NCBI RefSeq assembly: GCF_000208745.1
Contig: NC_030858.1
Coordinates: 17,467,694-17,531,693, forward strand
Reading direction: 5' to 3'
DNA from: Theobroma cacao
Taxonomy: Eukaryota > Streptophyta > Magnoliopsida > Malvales > Malvaceae
DNA length: 64,000 nucleotides
The notes beneath the pieces were generated by a model. It saw nothing but the letters and a program-made list of their open reading frames with translations. It did not search any database and was not told the DNA's origin. Shown in pieces: positions 1 to 12,736 of this stretch (position 1 is the first letter of the stretch; each line of letters starts with the position of its first letter). The position numbers and the translations under genes are program-made.

Positions 1-2022
1 AAATAAGCAAGAAAATCAAATGCCCTTCAACAACCCTCTTTGGCCAAATTTTATAGATGACATGTTGATGATGGATTTGATTCCTAATGATGTAGATGGA
101 TTTATTGGACTGTCTTAACACTGATTAGCACGTTAGTTCAGAATCGAAATGAATTTCGGTTACGATAAATTAAGTCACAATCAAGCTCATTGAGGTATTT
201 TGGTGTATTTGGAATATTGGAAGTGTAATGAATATATTTGAAGTTGAATCGGATGTTTTGGTTAATTCAACAATGTATAATTCGAGTTAGGTCAAATACA
301 AATTCAGTATGATCATAATTGAACCCACGTAGAACACTATCTTTAAGTGATTATTCGAACAATTCTCATTCAATTTCATGCATTCATATAGAGCCTGAAA
401 TAGTTTTATAACAGTTTGACATAAATATATTGAATTACGTGTCGTGTATTATGTATAGAAGGTGAGTCCTCTGATAAGGGTAAAGATATAGTACCCGAGG
501 ACCAAGAATAGGAGTACTCCAAACTCACATTATTGTGAGTAATCAAATGTTTATCTTAACTATCTAAAGTAGTTTATACTCATCTTTATGATTTTAAAGA
601 ATAATGAACTTAAACCGTAGATTTTTATGTTTTATAAGTTAAGTGATGGTTAAATGAATGAGATTTATAAATTGTTTAGCAATTCAATGATGATTTTAGA
701 AATTGAGTAAGTGGAGACTAAATACTTGTGTTATCTATATATATATATATGGTTTGAATTGATGGCTTATGATAATGTGATGGCATGAATGGCTGGATTT
801 GTGGTTTGTGGATTATATAAACAGTTTTGTTTTACCTTGACAAGCTGGGTAATATTATATTAGCCATGTCATGCTATTGAAATTTTTATTGATTTGGTGG
901 GTTATTTGATTAGCTTACTGCAGTGAGCGGGTTTCCGTGGACTAGCCTATTAGAGGGGCATGGTAAACCCTGTTATATTTTACCTTAGTACAAGAGGCGC
1001 GGAGGGTATCTCCTAAGGTAAGTTTAGAGTTCACTTCACGCCGAACCACCACGTGAGAATGAAACTCAGCCAACGCCAAGGAATGGCTATATTTTAAAAG
1101 TAAAAACATGTTTTATGGGTATATGTCGTTTTAACATCCTTGGTGGACTAAGTTAGATGCTCGGGCCAAGGTGTCCCCGAGTACGAGTTTTGGCATAAGC
1201 TAAGTTTTTAAGAGAATCATAAGCCTTGTTGATTATTTTGATGAAATGTAATTGTTTTATATGAATTGAAAAGAGTTTTGGAATGTTATGAATTGTATTA
1301 TGATGGGATGATTTAACTGTCTCCATTTACTCGGCTTTAGATGTTATAGATGAACTTTGCTTACTCACTGGGTTTATAAAAACTCACCCTTTTTTTTACC
1401 CATTTCAGGCTCAGGATAATTTGTAGACAGCCGATTTTGTTAAGGGTTGCTTTTGGATTGCATCCTTAGAAATTGAAGGTCTACAGTCTTGTATATTTTC
1501 GGTTATATTGAGGCCCACATGTCATTGTAGAATATTTTTGAATACCTGGTTTAGTGTGCTATTATATATATGAATTTATTTTGCTCTTGCGCTATAAAAA
1601 TTGTTTATGCAGGATTCTATAAATATTGTTTTATAAGAAAATGGAATATTTTATTTAATATTATTATTTAGTTTGATTAGCCATAATTTCATTTTAAATG
1701 GATGATTTAGATTAATAAAATTATTTTTAGATAAGAAATGTATATTTTTCAATCGTATATTGTATTTTCACCAGGTTTCAAAATTTTCGGATAAAAATTA
1801 CCAAAATACCTCTATGTGGCAGAAATTACTTTTTGTTTGTTTTTTATTTAAAAATAGTTTATATTCCCTTAAAACATGATATTTAGTAACTATTGCTCAC
1901 AAGGGAGACATAAAATTGATGCAAGAGCCTTGCGAGGTTTCGATTGACATTCCGGATAATGAATGTCTATCTAGACATCGCGACGATTGTCACGGGCTCG
2001 AAGGGAGTATCGGGTCATGACA
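1..2022 (+). mobile_element. 3' part of a Ty3/gypsy-type LTR
   Basis: About 2 kb of non-coding sequence ends in GGGTCATGACA at 2022, the kind of terminus seen on the gypsy-type LTRs elsewhere in the window (GGGTCGTGACA). Directly after 2022 the sequence becomes copia pol in frame, so 2022 is an insertion junction. The left end is outside the window, so the target duplication cannot be checked and I cannot say whether this is a solo LTR or the 3' LTR of a longer element. A reading frame that crosses the junction (1987..2238) is a fusion artefact. Confidence 0.6.
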
Positions 2023-4905
2023 GAAGGTATTGGTAACATTGGTAAAAACTCCTTCTCTCAAATTGAAAATGTTTTATTCATAAATGGTCTTAAGCATAAC
2101 TTGTTGGGTGTTAGTCAATTTTGTGACAAGGGTCGTAGAGTCATATTTGAATCATTAACTTGTCATGTTGTTGATATTAAAACTAATGAAACTCTCTTTG
2201 CTGGTCATAGACAAGGTAAAAGATATGTTGTTTTTTGAATGATTTATCTTCCAACAATGTGTGTCTCATGGCTAAAAGAAATGAGGATAGTTTGTTATGG
2301 CATAGGAAACTAGGACATGCTAGAATAAATACAATTTCAAAATTATTATCTCTAGATCTTATAATAGGACTCCCTAAACGAAACTTTGAAACTGACAAAC
2401 TTTGTGATGCATGTGTTAAAGGCAAACATATGAGTAGTTCATTTAAATTCAAAAAAGGATTTAACTACTATTAAAGCCTTAAAATTACCTCACATAGATC
2501 TTTTTGGATCAATTAAGACCACTAGCTTAGGTGGAAAGAATTATGGTTTAGTAATTATGGATGACTATACTAAGTTTTCTTGGATTTATTTTCTTACACA
2601 CAAAGATGAAGCTTTAAAAATCTTCACTTCTTTTTGGAAAAGAGTTGAAAATAAAAAAGGGTACAAAATAACAAATGTTAAGAGTGACCATGAAAAATAA
2701 TTTGAGAACCTAAGTTTTGAGCAACTTTGTGATGAAAATGGGTATAGCCATAATTTTTCATCTCTTAGAACTCCATAGCAAAATGGAGTACTGGAAAGAA
2801 AATATAAGATTCTATAAGAGATGGCTAGAACCATTCTATGTGAGAACAATTTACTAGGTACTTTTGGGCCGAGGCCATTAATGCTTCATATTATATTGTA
2901 AATAGAGTAATGGTTAGACCAACATTGAAGAAACTCCCTAAGAACTTTACAAAGGAAAGAAATCTAACCTTTCTTACTTTTATCCATTTGGTTGTAAGTG
3001 CCATATATTGAACAATGGAAAAGACAACCTTGGAAAATTTAATGCTAAAAGTGATGAAGGAATATTTCTAAGATACTCTTTTACTTCTAAAGCTTATAGA
3101 GTGTTCTATAAGAGGACATTAATTATTAAAGAATCTATTCATGTTTTCTTTGATGATGTTTATCCTTTCTTAGGGAGGAAATTTATGATGATGATGTAGG
3201 TACCTTTCAAGAACAAATTGGAGAGCTTGATCTCAATATTGAAGGATTTAAAGTGAATGAAGAAGCAACAAAAAAAGAAGAGCAACAAATTAAACAAATT
3301 GAAGAATGTACGTCTAGCTATCCAATGCTAAGAAAAAAAGTTGATGAAAGTAAAATCATTGGTGATCTTAATCAACGTGTAAGAACTAAAGCTAAAGTTC
3401 AAAATGTTTGTGAACATTTTACCTTTATCTCTCAAATTGAACCAAAGAATATTGATGAAGCCTTAGATGATGATTATTGGATACTGGCTATGTAAGAAGA
3501 ACTAAACTAGTTTGAAAAGTGTCAAGTATGAGAGTTAGTTCTTGGGCCAAATGATTATCCAATTGTAGGTACTAAATAGGTCTTTAGAAACAAAATGGAT
3601 GAAAATGGAGCCATAACTAGAAATAAAGCTAAATTAGTTGTCAAAGGATATAGTCAAGAAGAAAGAATAGATTATGATAAAACTTATGCTGCGGTAGCTA
3701 GACTAGAGGCTATTAGAATGCTATTAGCCTTTGCATGTTACATGAATATTAAACTATATCAAATGGATGTGAAGAGTGCCTTTCTAAATGGACTCATAAA
3801 TGAAAAAGTATATATTGAACAACCTCTCAATTTTGAGTGTTTTACTTTTCCAAATAATGTTTTCAGAATAAGAAAAGTCTCATGGTTTAAGACAAGCTCC
3901 TAGAGCTTGGTATGAGACTTTATCAAAATTCTTAATCAAAAGCAAAGGCAAAGGCATTTTAATTATGATAGTTTATGATATTATTTTTAGTGCTACTAAT
4001 AAGCTTTTTTGTCAAGAGTTTGCTAAAACTATGTAAGGAGAATATGAAATGAGCATGATGGGTGGGCTAAATTATTTTCTTGGACTGCAAATCAAATAAA
4101 AGGAAGATGGCACATTAATAAGTCAACCCAAGTATACAAAAGACATGCTCAAGAAGTTTGGTATAGAAGGCACAAGAACATGCCATACATCAATGAGCAC
4201 TTCAACAATACTTGACAAGGATGAAAATGGTACACCCATTGATCAAAAGCCCTATAATTTATGATTGGTTTCTTGCTTTATCTCACCACTAGTAAACTGA
4301 ACATAAGCTTTAGTGTAGGTTTATGTGCTAGGTTTTAATCATCTCCTAGAAAGCCTCATTTAAGTGTTGTTGAAACAATCTTTACTTACTTAAAAGACAA
4401 AGCTAGTTTAGGAATATGGTATCAAAAGAGTTCTATTTTTTTTATCTCCATTCATATTTTAATGCTGAATTTGGTGGATGAAAGACAAATAGAAAGAGCA
4501 CATTTGGCACATGTCAATTTTTAGGTATTATACTAATTTCTTAATTTTCAAAGAAACAAAATAATGTAGGTCAATCCACTACCAAAGCTAAGTATATGGC
4601 TATCGGGAGTTGTTGTGCTTAAGTCGTATGGATGAAGCAATAATTAAAAGATTATGGACCAGGTATGAAAAGACTTTCTATTAAATGTGATAATACTAGT
4701 TCCATAAATCTCACAAAGAAACCCATCTATCACTCTTGAACTAAACACATAGAAATAAGGCATCATTTCATTAGAGACCATGTTCAAAAAATGACAATAT
4801 TCTTAAATATGTTGGTACCAAAGACCAATTAGCTAATGTTTTCATTAAACCTTTTGATAAAGAACAATTTTGCAAAATAAAAAGTGAATTAGGTATCATG
4901 AACCC
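2023..4905 (+). pseudogene. Sirevirus-2 pol remnant (integrase, RT, RNase H)
   Basis: Decayed Ty1/copia polyprotein. In order one can read the end of the protease linker (GLKHNLLGVSQFCDKG), the pre-integrase zinc region (LLWHRKLGH then CDACVKGKH), the integrase core (IDLFGSIKTT, KSDHEK), the RT fingers/palm ([24 protein letters not shown]) and the RNase H end near 4905. The order and wording match the Sirevirus at 19738..22860, so I place it in that clade. Stops and frameshifts are frequent. The RT catalytic YVDD is replaced by IVYD near 3970, next to a short deletion, so this copy cannot be active. Gag and the protease catalytic site are missing because an LTR was inserted at 2022. The element continues, in pieces, to about 30936. 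Confidence 0.85.
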
Positions 4906-5012
4906 AACTTAGATGAATTAGATGATGAAAATTGGATGCTTTTGGTGGACTTTGATGTGAAAAATTTAAATTACTGTAGTCCACTTGCCTACTTAGAGAT
5001 TTCTTGACTTAG
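4906..5012 (+). other. Sirevirus-2 sequence just after RNase H
   Basis: Short non-coding stretch between the end of the pol remnant and the Athila-like insertion. Its last five bases, CTTAG, are the left target-site duplication of that insertion. It resumes at 12398. Confidence 0.5.
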
Positions 5013-6644
5013 TAATAACTCTATTATATAAGTTATTATGACACATTTTGGGAGATTAAGTAGCTAATCTTTGAGATTTTAGTTCCGAATTTTAGCATTT
5101 TAGGAGTTTTTCTACTTTAAGTTAAATTACATGTTGAGTCATTAATTTAAGTTGTTTTAGCTCAATTTTACTTTTATCTTCTTTAATGTTCTTCAAGAAG
5201 AGTTATTGTTGATTTCTCTCATGGTTTTGTGCAAGATATTTGATGAGAAAGGTGCATTTGAGTCCAAATAGCACAAGTATGGTGAAGGCTTTATTCATAC
5301 ATGTTACAGTTCTTCGAAGATACTTGAGCTTCAAAAGTCCAATTGATGTGATTATTAATCTATTGGAAAGTTGAGAGAACGAGCTACAACTTTCATGTTT
5401 ACCATTTTTCCAAATTCTGACCATATTGAGGTGAAAATCATGTTAGAAGATGATGGACGAATGTAGTTCTGCACAAGGTAGTATGATGATTGGAGCTGTG
5501 ACCTTGAGTGACTCATGGTCGTGGTGCTAAAAAAGCTACCACCACAGCACTAGAAAATTGTGTCCGCAATGTTGAGCTGATGAGGTGCATCATACTATGG
5601 CTCAAGGCCAGAGCACCGTAGTGCCACTAATGATTGCCACGGCATCGTGGTGCCACCCTGATTTCCAAAAATAAAAACTTTGATAGGAAATTAGAAAGTA
5701 AGGCATCTTGCACATATTTAAGGGACTTTTTGATAACATTCAAATGAGAGAATGGTAGTAGCTTTTCTAAATAATTAGATCTAAGAATCAAGCAAGAAAA
5801 GAAGAGCAATTGAGAGAGATTCAAGATTAACCAAGCTACAACATTAGTTTATTTCTCTCTTTTGTGTTATACTTATCTTCTTGTTTTGAATTCGTGGTTG
5901 AATTTCGTTGGATAATTTTTTATTTAGATATCATGAACTAATTTGCCTTTTTAGAATTGTGGTGGATTTCAACATGTAGTCTGAATATTTGTTTCTTTTT
6001 TATTTATCATGTATGGGTATAGTTTTACTTATTCAAATTTGTTTTTAATGCCTTTAATTGCCTGATCAAAAATTAATTAATTTGTGAATCTAATTGAAAC
6101 TTGACGGAGAGATTTCAGGTTGGACAAAGATTTGAATATTGTATGTTCACGTCACTTAGGTGATTTGCTTTGCGATTCGGGTAGACATACACCAATTGCC
6201 ATATATAGCCAAATTAGGGCACTTACTTAATGAACTTAATTTAATTGATTCCTATAGATATATAGTGAACTAAGTAAGTTTGGTATTTGTGCAAGCATCC
6301 TAATGGAGACTTGTCCATAGCTTTGGATTCTAGGTTAGTAAAACACCTAGGAAAGATAAATAACATGAGAAGCTAGTGTCAGATGAAGTGTTGAATGAAC
6401 CCATAATCCTAAATCTTTAATATACTGCTTTTTTCAACATATTTAGTTTTTGTTGGTTAATTTGGTGCTTATTTAATTTCGTTTTTGATTAGTTTTTCAA
6501 TTTTTGGATTGCTGAAATAAGATTAATTTGTTATAAAATTTTAATAAGTAGTGAAAATATAGAAACAAATCCCTGTGGGAACAATACTCTACTTTTTCTA
6601 TATTACTTCTTTACATTAGTGTGCACTTGCTCAAAAAATAAACA
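5013..6644 (+). repeat. 5' LTR of the Athila-like element
   Basis: Matches 10743..12392 along its length with scattered substitutions. It starts TAATAACTC where the other LTR has TGATAACTC, so the canonical TG has mutated to TA. The first bases form an inverted repeat with arms ATAACTCTA and, here damaged, TAAGTTAT. Confidence 0.88.
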
Positions 6645-6650
6645 AGTTTT

Positions 6651-6668
6651 TGGCACTGTTGCTGGAGA
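6651..6668 (+). promoter_or_regulatory. Primer-binding site, Athila type
   Basis: TGGCACTGTTGCTGGAGA lies a few bases after the LTR end. It resembles the TGGCGCCGTTGCCGGGGA primer site that is known for Athila/Tat elements, with several C-to-T or G-to-A changes. Confidence 0.7.
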
Positions 6669-6762
6669 TTTTGTTTTCTTCAATATTTGCTAATATAAAA
6701 TTTCACAAATTAATCTTAATTTAAGTTTTATTTCTTTGTTCTAAAGGTGTGTTTAGTCGTTT

Positions 6763-8200
6763 TATGAGAGAAGCAAATCACTTGGAGATTATCCCTTGTG
6801 ATTTAGAGATTGAAAGTGAATCCAAGAGCGCGTAGCAACTGAAAATCATTGCTTAAGAGATTACGTTGTCCCATTGGTGCAAGGAATTCCATCGAGCATA
6901 CGAAGGCCAACTATTCAAGCAAACAATTTTGAGATCAAGTCGGCTATCATCACCATGATTCAAACTTCAGTTTAGTTTGGGGGCCTTCTAAATGATGATC
7001 TAAATAGCCATATATTAAACTTCTTGGAAATTTGTGACATGTTCAAACAAATGGTGTCATAAATGATGCAATTTGTTTAAGGCTTTTTCCTTTGTCATTA
7101 AGGGATAAAGTTAAAACATGGTTGAATGCGTTCCCCAAAGGCTCAATAACAACATGGGATGACCTTGCTCAAAAGTTCCTTTGCAAGTTTTTTCCTCTAG
7201 CTAAAATAGCAAAAATGAGGAATGATATTACATGAATCAGTAGCAAGATTCTGAATCATGATATGAGGCTCGAGAAAGATACAAAGAATTACTTCGGCCT
7301 TATCCTTATCATGGTCGTCTAAAGTGGCTTCAGGTGCAGACTTTCTATAATAGTTCGAATGGGCATGTTCGAACCACCATTAATGTCGTTGTGGGAGGAG
7401 CTTTAATGGCACCATTAATTGATGAGGCACATGATTTGTTGGAGGAGATGGCTGTAAACAACTACTAATAGCTAACAAAACGAGCAATGCATAGGATAGT
7501 ATATGGAATTCATGATTTAGATGCCTTTTCGGCATTATATGCACAAGTAGTAACTCTAACTAAGACTCTCGAATCTTTTGGTACTAACTCCATTCAAAGT
7601 CCTTTATAGCTTATGAATATTGTGGAGATAACCATGCAAACCATCAGTGTCCAAGCTTAATAGAAACAGTGCAATTTGTGGGGAATAGACAATAAAATAA
7701 CCCTTACTCCAATACATACAACCTAGGGTGGAGGAACCATCCAAATTTCTCTTGGCCTAAAAATCAACGGTCTTCTTCAACTTCAAGGCCAAATGTACCT
7801 TCAGGATTCCAACTATAAGGTAGAGCGCCTATCTCTAAAAAGAAGCCAGACATGGAAGATTTACTAAGGCAGTACAAGACATAGAATGATAGCATCATAC
7901 AAAGTCAAATAGCTCCCATTCAGAGTCAAGCAACATCACTTTGAAACCTTGAAACTCAAGTTAGTCAACTTGCCAATTTATTAAACAATCGACCTCAAGG
8001 AACACTGTTTATCAATATAGAGGTGAGTCCAAGGAAAAGAGGTAAGGAACAAGTGATGGCAATCACCTTGAAGAGTAGAAAAGAGGTTGAAAATAGTGTT
8101 AGACAAGCTAATCTTTAGGATAAGCCTATTGAGAATGAAACAGTGATTGAGACAACCGACAAGAAATTCAAGAGAATGAAGCCAAGGCAATTTTACCACC
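6763..8200 (+). pseudogene. Athila-like gag remnant
   Basis: The capsid region of a plant Ty3/gypsy retrotransposon gag, broken by stops and frameshifts. Recognisable pieces are NNFEIKSAIITMIQTS, HILNFLEICDMFKQ, WDDLAQKFLCKFFP, a stretch near 7260..7460 with GWLQVQTFYNSSNG-like wording and LIDEAHDLLEEMAVNN. Near 7612 is a zinc-knuckle-like stretch YEYCGDNHANHQCP whose first cysteine has become tyrosine. No single frame stays open, so no protein is expected. It is followed by a charged spacer and then the protease. I identify the family from the capsid wording and the position after the primer site. Confidence 0.75.
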
Positions 8201-8429
8201 ACCACCCTTTCCTCAGCGTTTTCAAAAATAAAAGCTTGATAAGCACTACCAAAAGTTTCTCAAGGTATTCAAAAAGCTTCACATCAACATTCCTCAAATG
8301 ACGTCATATGTGAAGTTTTTAAAGGACATATTGACAAAAAAAAGGAAATTGGAGGATTTTAAGGCAATTACACTTATTGAGGAGTGTAACATGATAATCT
8401 AGAACAAGCTTCCACCATAGCTTAAGGAC

Positions 8430-8759
8430 CCAGGGAGTTTTTCTATTCCTTGCTCAATTGGTAATTTTAATTTTTTGAAAGCTTTATACGATTTGGGTGC
8501 TGGTGTCTCAATAATGCCTTTGTTTGTTGCTAGAAGACATAGACTAACGAAGATTCAACCTACTACGGTCACCTTGCAATTAGCAAACACAACAATGAGG
8601 CACCCTTGTGAGATTATAGAGGATGTATTGCTTAAAATGGGGAAATTATACATTCTTGTGGACTTCGTAGTACTTGAAGTGGAGGAGGATCAAAAGGTTT
8701 TGATCATACTGGGACATCTATTCTTGGTCTATGCAGATGCACTCATCGATGTAAAGTAA
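8430..8759 (+). pseudogene. Retroviral-type aspartic protease of the Athila-like element
   Basis: An open stretch of about 110 codons reading IPCSIGNFNFLKALYDLGAG then VSIMPL, the pepsin-like active-site region of plant Ty3/gypsy proteases (usual form D-L-G-A-S). It is followed by LTKIQPTTVTLQLANTT, VLLKMGKLYILVDFVVLEVE and ILGHLFLVYADALIDVK, the flap and C-terminal ILGRPFLAT-like motif. The catalytic Asp is present; the following residues are altered (DLGAG). The frame is open but upstream gag is broken, so it is unlikely to be made as a polyprotein. No RT follows. The 8475 ATG-like start is internal to the polyprotein. Confidence 0.8.
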
Positions 8760-10742
8760 GTCAGAATAACTTTCAAAGTTAGTGAAGTGGTAGTTGAATT
8801 TACTATTTTCACTGTAGCTAAATACCCTTCCTCCATAGCTTATTGCTAGAAAATGGACTTGGCCAATAAAGGTAAAGGTAATCCTACTCCACCACCTACA
8901 AGTAAGCAAGCACCAACTCTTGAGTCATAACCACTGCCACTACATCTCAAAACAAAGCAGTGTTGTAATGAGCATAATCTTCCACCTTCTAGTGATAGTG
9001 ATTTTGAGGTTGGACAGCAAATAGTACTATCTAGTTCATGCCTCCATCTTTTACCATGGCAACTTCAACCATATTGGTGGAAAACCTTTAAAGTGGTAAA
9101 ACTTTTATCTTATGGCTATGTTGAGAATTTTAGTATGCTTAGCAGAGCATTCAAGGTAATGAAACAAAAGCCTCAAGCATTTTTGTGGTGATGAAGAAGT
9201 GAAAAAGGTGGTGTCATAGTCAAGCTAGTGATTATAAAGAAGTGTTTCATGAGAGGCAACCCAAACTATATCTTTTTAGGTTTAGTTGTTATTTTAGTTA
9301 ATTTTTTTCTATTTAAATAAGTAGTTCCAACCTCTCTATAGCTTGTTTGTTGGGTTTGCAGGTTTAGAAAGCATGAAGATAAGGAGAAAGAAAATTAGAG
9401 CTTCAATGCACTGTCACCATTGATAGGGGAGTTTCTTTTTCTTATTCTTTTTGGCTTTTCACATTGAGGACAATGTGTGATTTAAGTTTGGGGGAGGGTT
9501 TTATTGTTATTAGTTTTTGTGATGTTTTAGGTTAGTTTATTTTCGTTAATTTTTTTTTAATTTTATGCATGTTTTAAACAAACTTGAGCTAGATTTACCT
9601 ATCCAATGATGGGAATTTAGCTATATTCCTATCTTAATTCTTTGTAAATGTGAACATTGTTTAAGTGTTATGTAAATTCTTATGCTAAGCTTTATTGTTA
9701 GGATGAAATTTCTACACTTTGAGCACTATGCCTTTTGCTTGGATTCATTATACGAATTTAGAGATAGTTTATGTGAATGTGAATTTTTAAATTATGTATT
9801 GAGTTCTAGAATTTGTTTGATTCTCTTTTGAGGTGAAATCTTGAGATATACTTAGTTAAGGAGATGATTTAGGCCATTTTTGGACCGATTGAGCATTTTG
9901 TAGCCTTCCTTTTCATAAATTATCCTTGGTTTCCCTCTTTGAGCCTAATGACACATTTTCTTTGTTTGAACACTTAATTTTTAGCCTAAACCCTTATATT
10001 AATATATCCAACAATTCTTGCATCCCTCATTCCTAAGTGCATAAGTCAATTTGGGAAGTGTTATAAGCTAGAAAGTGAAAAGAGTAGTAAAGATGAAAAA
10101 TGATGAAAAGTTCAAAATATAATTGTATTCATCTCACTGCCCAATAAAAGAAATAAATTTGGGGGTGTGAAATTGAGTAAAAGAAAAAAAGAAAAAAAAA
10201 GAATAAAGAGAATGAAATGTTGAACAAAAGAAAAATTTTGATGAAAAAAGGGTATACTAAGTGAAGGAAAATAAAGCTCTGAATAAGTACTAGATTGACT
10301 ATGTGCTTTGGGTGATTTGAGCTTTATAATATCCCATATCCCACCTTGACCCTAGCCATACATTACAAGCTAATTAAAGTCCTATTGATCCTTAATTTAG
10401 TGTTAGTCTACATTAGTGGAGAGAGGGATGAAAAGAAAACTTATGGAATTTAATTACTATTTTGAATTTTGCATGAATATAAACTTATCTGGATTGTACA
10501 ATGTTCTAGGTGAAAAGATTGCACGCACACACGAAAATTCACTTAACGATAAGCTTGCATTTGGATTGAAACATGAACATGAATAATATTTGTGTGTTGC
10601 TTAGAGTTATGAATATGCATTAACTTTAGAGGATATTAAAGGTGATGAATGAAATGGTGCAATTGATTTCTAGTTAAGTATATTCTTTGCATTTTGTTCT
10701 ATGTTTTGCTCAAGGACTAGCAAAATCTTAAGTTTTGGGGTG
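8760..10742 (+). other. Non-coding 3' region of the Athila-like element, with purine tracts
   Basis: Two kilobases with no recognisable RT, RNase H or integrase. It contains ACATTGAGGACAATGT followed by AAGTTTGGGGGAGGG (9483..9497), a combination typical of the 3' untranslated part of Athila/Tat elements, an A/G-rich run near 10170..10260, and TTAAGTTTTGGGGTG directly before the right LTR, the likely polypurine tract. Confidence 0.6.
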
Positions 10743-12392
10743 TGATAACTCTATTATATAGAGTTATTTTAACACATTTTGGGGGCTTAAGTAGCTAATC
10801 TTTGAGATTTTAGGTTCAAATTTTAGCATTTTAAGAGTTTTACTAGTTTAAGTTAGATTACATGTTGAGTAGTTAATTTAAGTTTTTTTAGCTCAATTTT
10901 ACTTTATTCTTCTTTAATGCTCTTCAAGAAGAGTTATTATTGATTTCTCTCATGGTTTTGTGCATGATATTTGGTGAAAAAGGTGCATTTGAGTCAAAAT
11001 AGCACAAGTATGGTGAAAGCTTCATTTGTGCATACTATAGTAATTTAAAGATAACTTGAGTTGAAAAAGTCCAATTAATGTGCCTCATAATCCATTGGAA
11101 AGCTGAGAAAATGAGCTACAACTTTTATGTTTACCACTTTGCCCAGTTCAGAACATATCAAGGTGAAAATCATGTTAGATGATGATGGATGGATGCAGTT
11201 TTGCACAAGGCAGTATGATGACTGGAGCCACGGCCTTGAGTTACTCATGGCTGCAACACTAAAAAGGCTACTACTGCAACGTTAGAAGATCATGGCCACA
11301 ATGCTGAGTTGATGAGGTGCATTGTACTATGTCCCGAGGCCTGAGCACTACTGTGCCACCAATGATTGCCACGGCGCCATGGAGTTATAGTTGCGGAGCC
11401 ACCCTTTTTTCCAAAATAAAAACTTTGATGGGAAATTGTAAAGTTAGGCATCTTACACATATTTAAAGGTCTTTTTGAGAGCATTCAAAGAAGAGGATGA
11501 CAATGGCTTTTATGGAGAATTGGAGTTAAGAATCAAGCAAGAAATCAAGAGCAATTGAGAGAGATTCGAGATTAACCAGGCTTCAACATTAGTTTATTTC
11601 TCTTTTTTGTGTTATACTTATTATCTTGTTTAAATTCATGGCTGAATTTCTTTGGATACTTTTTTATTTAGATATCATGAACTAATTTGCTTTTCTTGGA
11701 TTATAAAGGATTTCAACATGTAGTTTGAATGTTTGTTTCTTTTTAATTTATCATGAATGGGTATAGTTTTACTTATTTAAATATGTTTTTAATGCTTTTA
11801 ATTGCATAATCAACAATTAATTGAATTGTGAATTGAATTCAAACTTGACAATGAGATTTTAAGTTGAACTAAGATTTGAATAATGTATGATGACATCACT
11901 TAGGTGATCTGATTCTTGATTCAGGTAGACATACGTCAATTGCCATACATAGCCAAATTAGGACACTTGCTTAATGAACTTAATTTAATTGATTCTTGTA
12001 GACATATAGTGAACTAATTAAGTTAGGTATTTGTGCAAGCATTTTGACGGAGACTTGTCCATAATTTTGGATTCTAGGTTAGTAAAACACCCATAAAAGA
12101 TAAATAACAAGAGAAGCTAGTGTTAAATGAACTTTTGAATGAGGCCATAATTCTAGATCTTTAATATACTGCTTTTCTCAACATATTTGATTTTTGTTGG
12201 TTAATTTAGTGTTTATTTTAATTATGTTTTTGATTAGGTTTTCAATTTTTGGATTTCTTAAATAAGATTAATTTGTTATAAAATTTTAATAATTATTGAA
12301 AATTTAAAAACAAATCCATGTGGGAACGATACTCTACTTCTTCTGTATAACTTATTTACGATAGCGTGCACTTGTATGAAAAATTGACAACA
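10743..12392 (+). repeat. 3' LTR of the Athila-like element
   Basis: Starts TGATAACTC and ends ACA before the duplication CTTAG at 12393. The first bases form a perfect inverted repeat with 9-bp arms ATAACTCTA/TAGAGTTAT separated by five bases. Confidence 0.88.
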
Positions 12393-12736
12393 CTTAGTGA
12401 TGATGTAGATGACTAATATGCCAAATGATTGATTTCATAGTAAGATGAACGTTCATGCATTTCACTCAATCTTGCATACATATGCATAGCCATCCAATTC
12501 AAGAAGTACCTTACAAAATTTCTAAAAGAGATCACGTTTTGTTTTTGAATCAAAGTTTTCTATCCTAAAAAATATCACTAACACTATTCTAAAATGACGT
12601 TTGAAGTGTTTCTCTCACATTTTTGAACTTATTTTTGATCAAAAACTCAATTTTGGAACTTCTTGCATGATTTTGAAAGGCAAAACTCTATATTTTAAAG
12701 GCCACATAAGAACATCTATTGATAGATTAACATTAT
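12393..12736 (+). other. Sirevirus-2 pol-env spacer, first piece
   Basis: Non-coding continuation of Sirevirus-2 after the Athila-like insertion. It carries one ATCTATTGATAGAT palindrome at 12714..12727 and ends with ATTAT, the left duplication of the next insertion. Confidence 0.5.

Larger units (their letters stand above)
5013..12392 (+). mobile_element. Athila-like Ty3/gypsy element, gag-protease only
   Basis: A complete two-LTR structure of 7.4 kb. Left LTR 5013..6644, right LTR 10743..12392, primer site at 6651, gag and protease remnants, and a purine tract before the right LTR. CTTAG at 5008..5012 is repeated at 12393..12397 as a 5-bp target-site duplication. The internal region of about 4.1 kb holds gag and protease but no reverse transcriptase or integrase, so the element is non-autonomous or internally deleted. 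It sits inside Sirevirus-2 between pol and the env-like ORF. LTR divergence and gag stops indicate an old insertion. Confidence 0.88.

Noticed and set aside
1987..2238. 83-codon ORF as a gene
   Set aside because: Its first codons belong to the LTR ending at 2022 and the rest to the copia pol remnant; it is a junction artefact.
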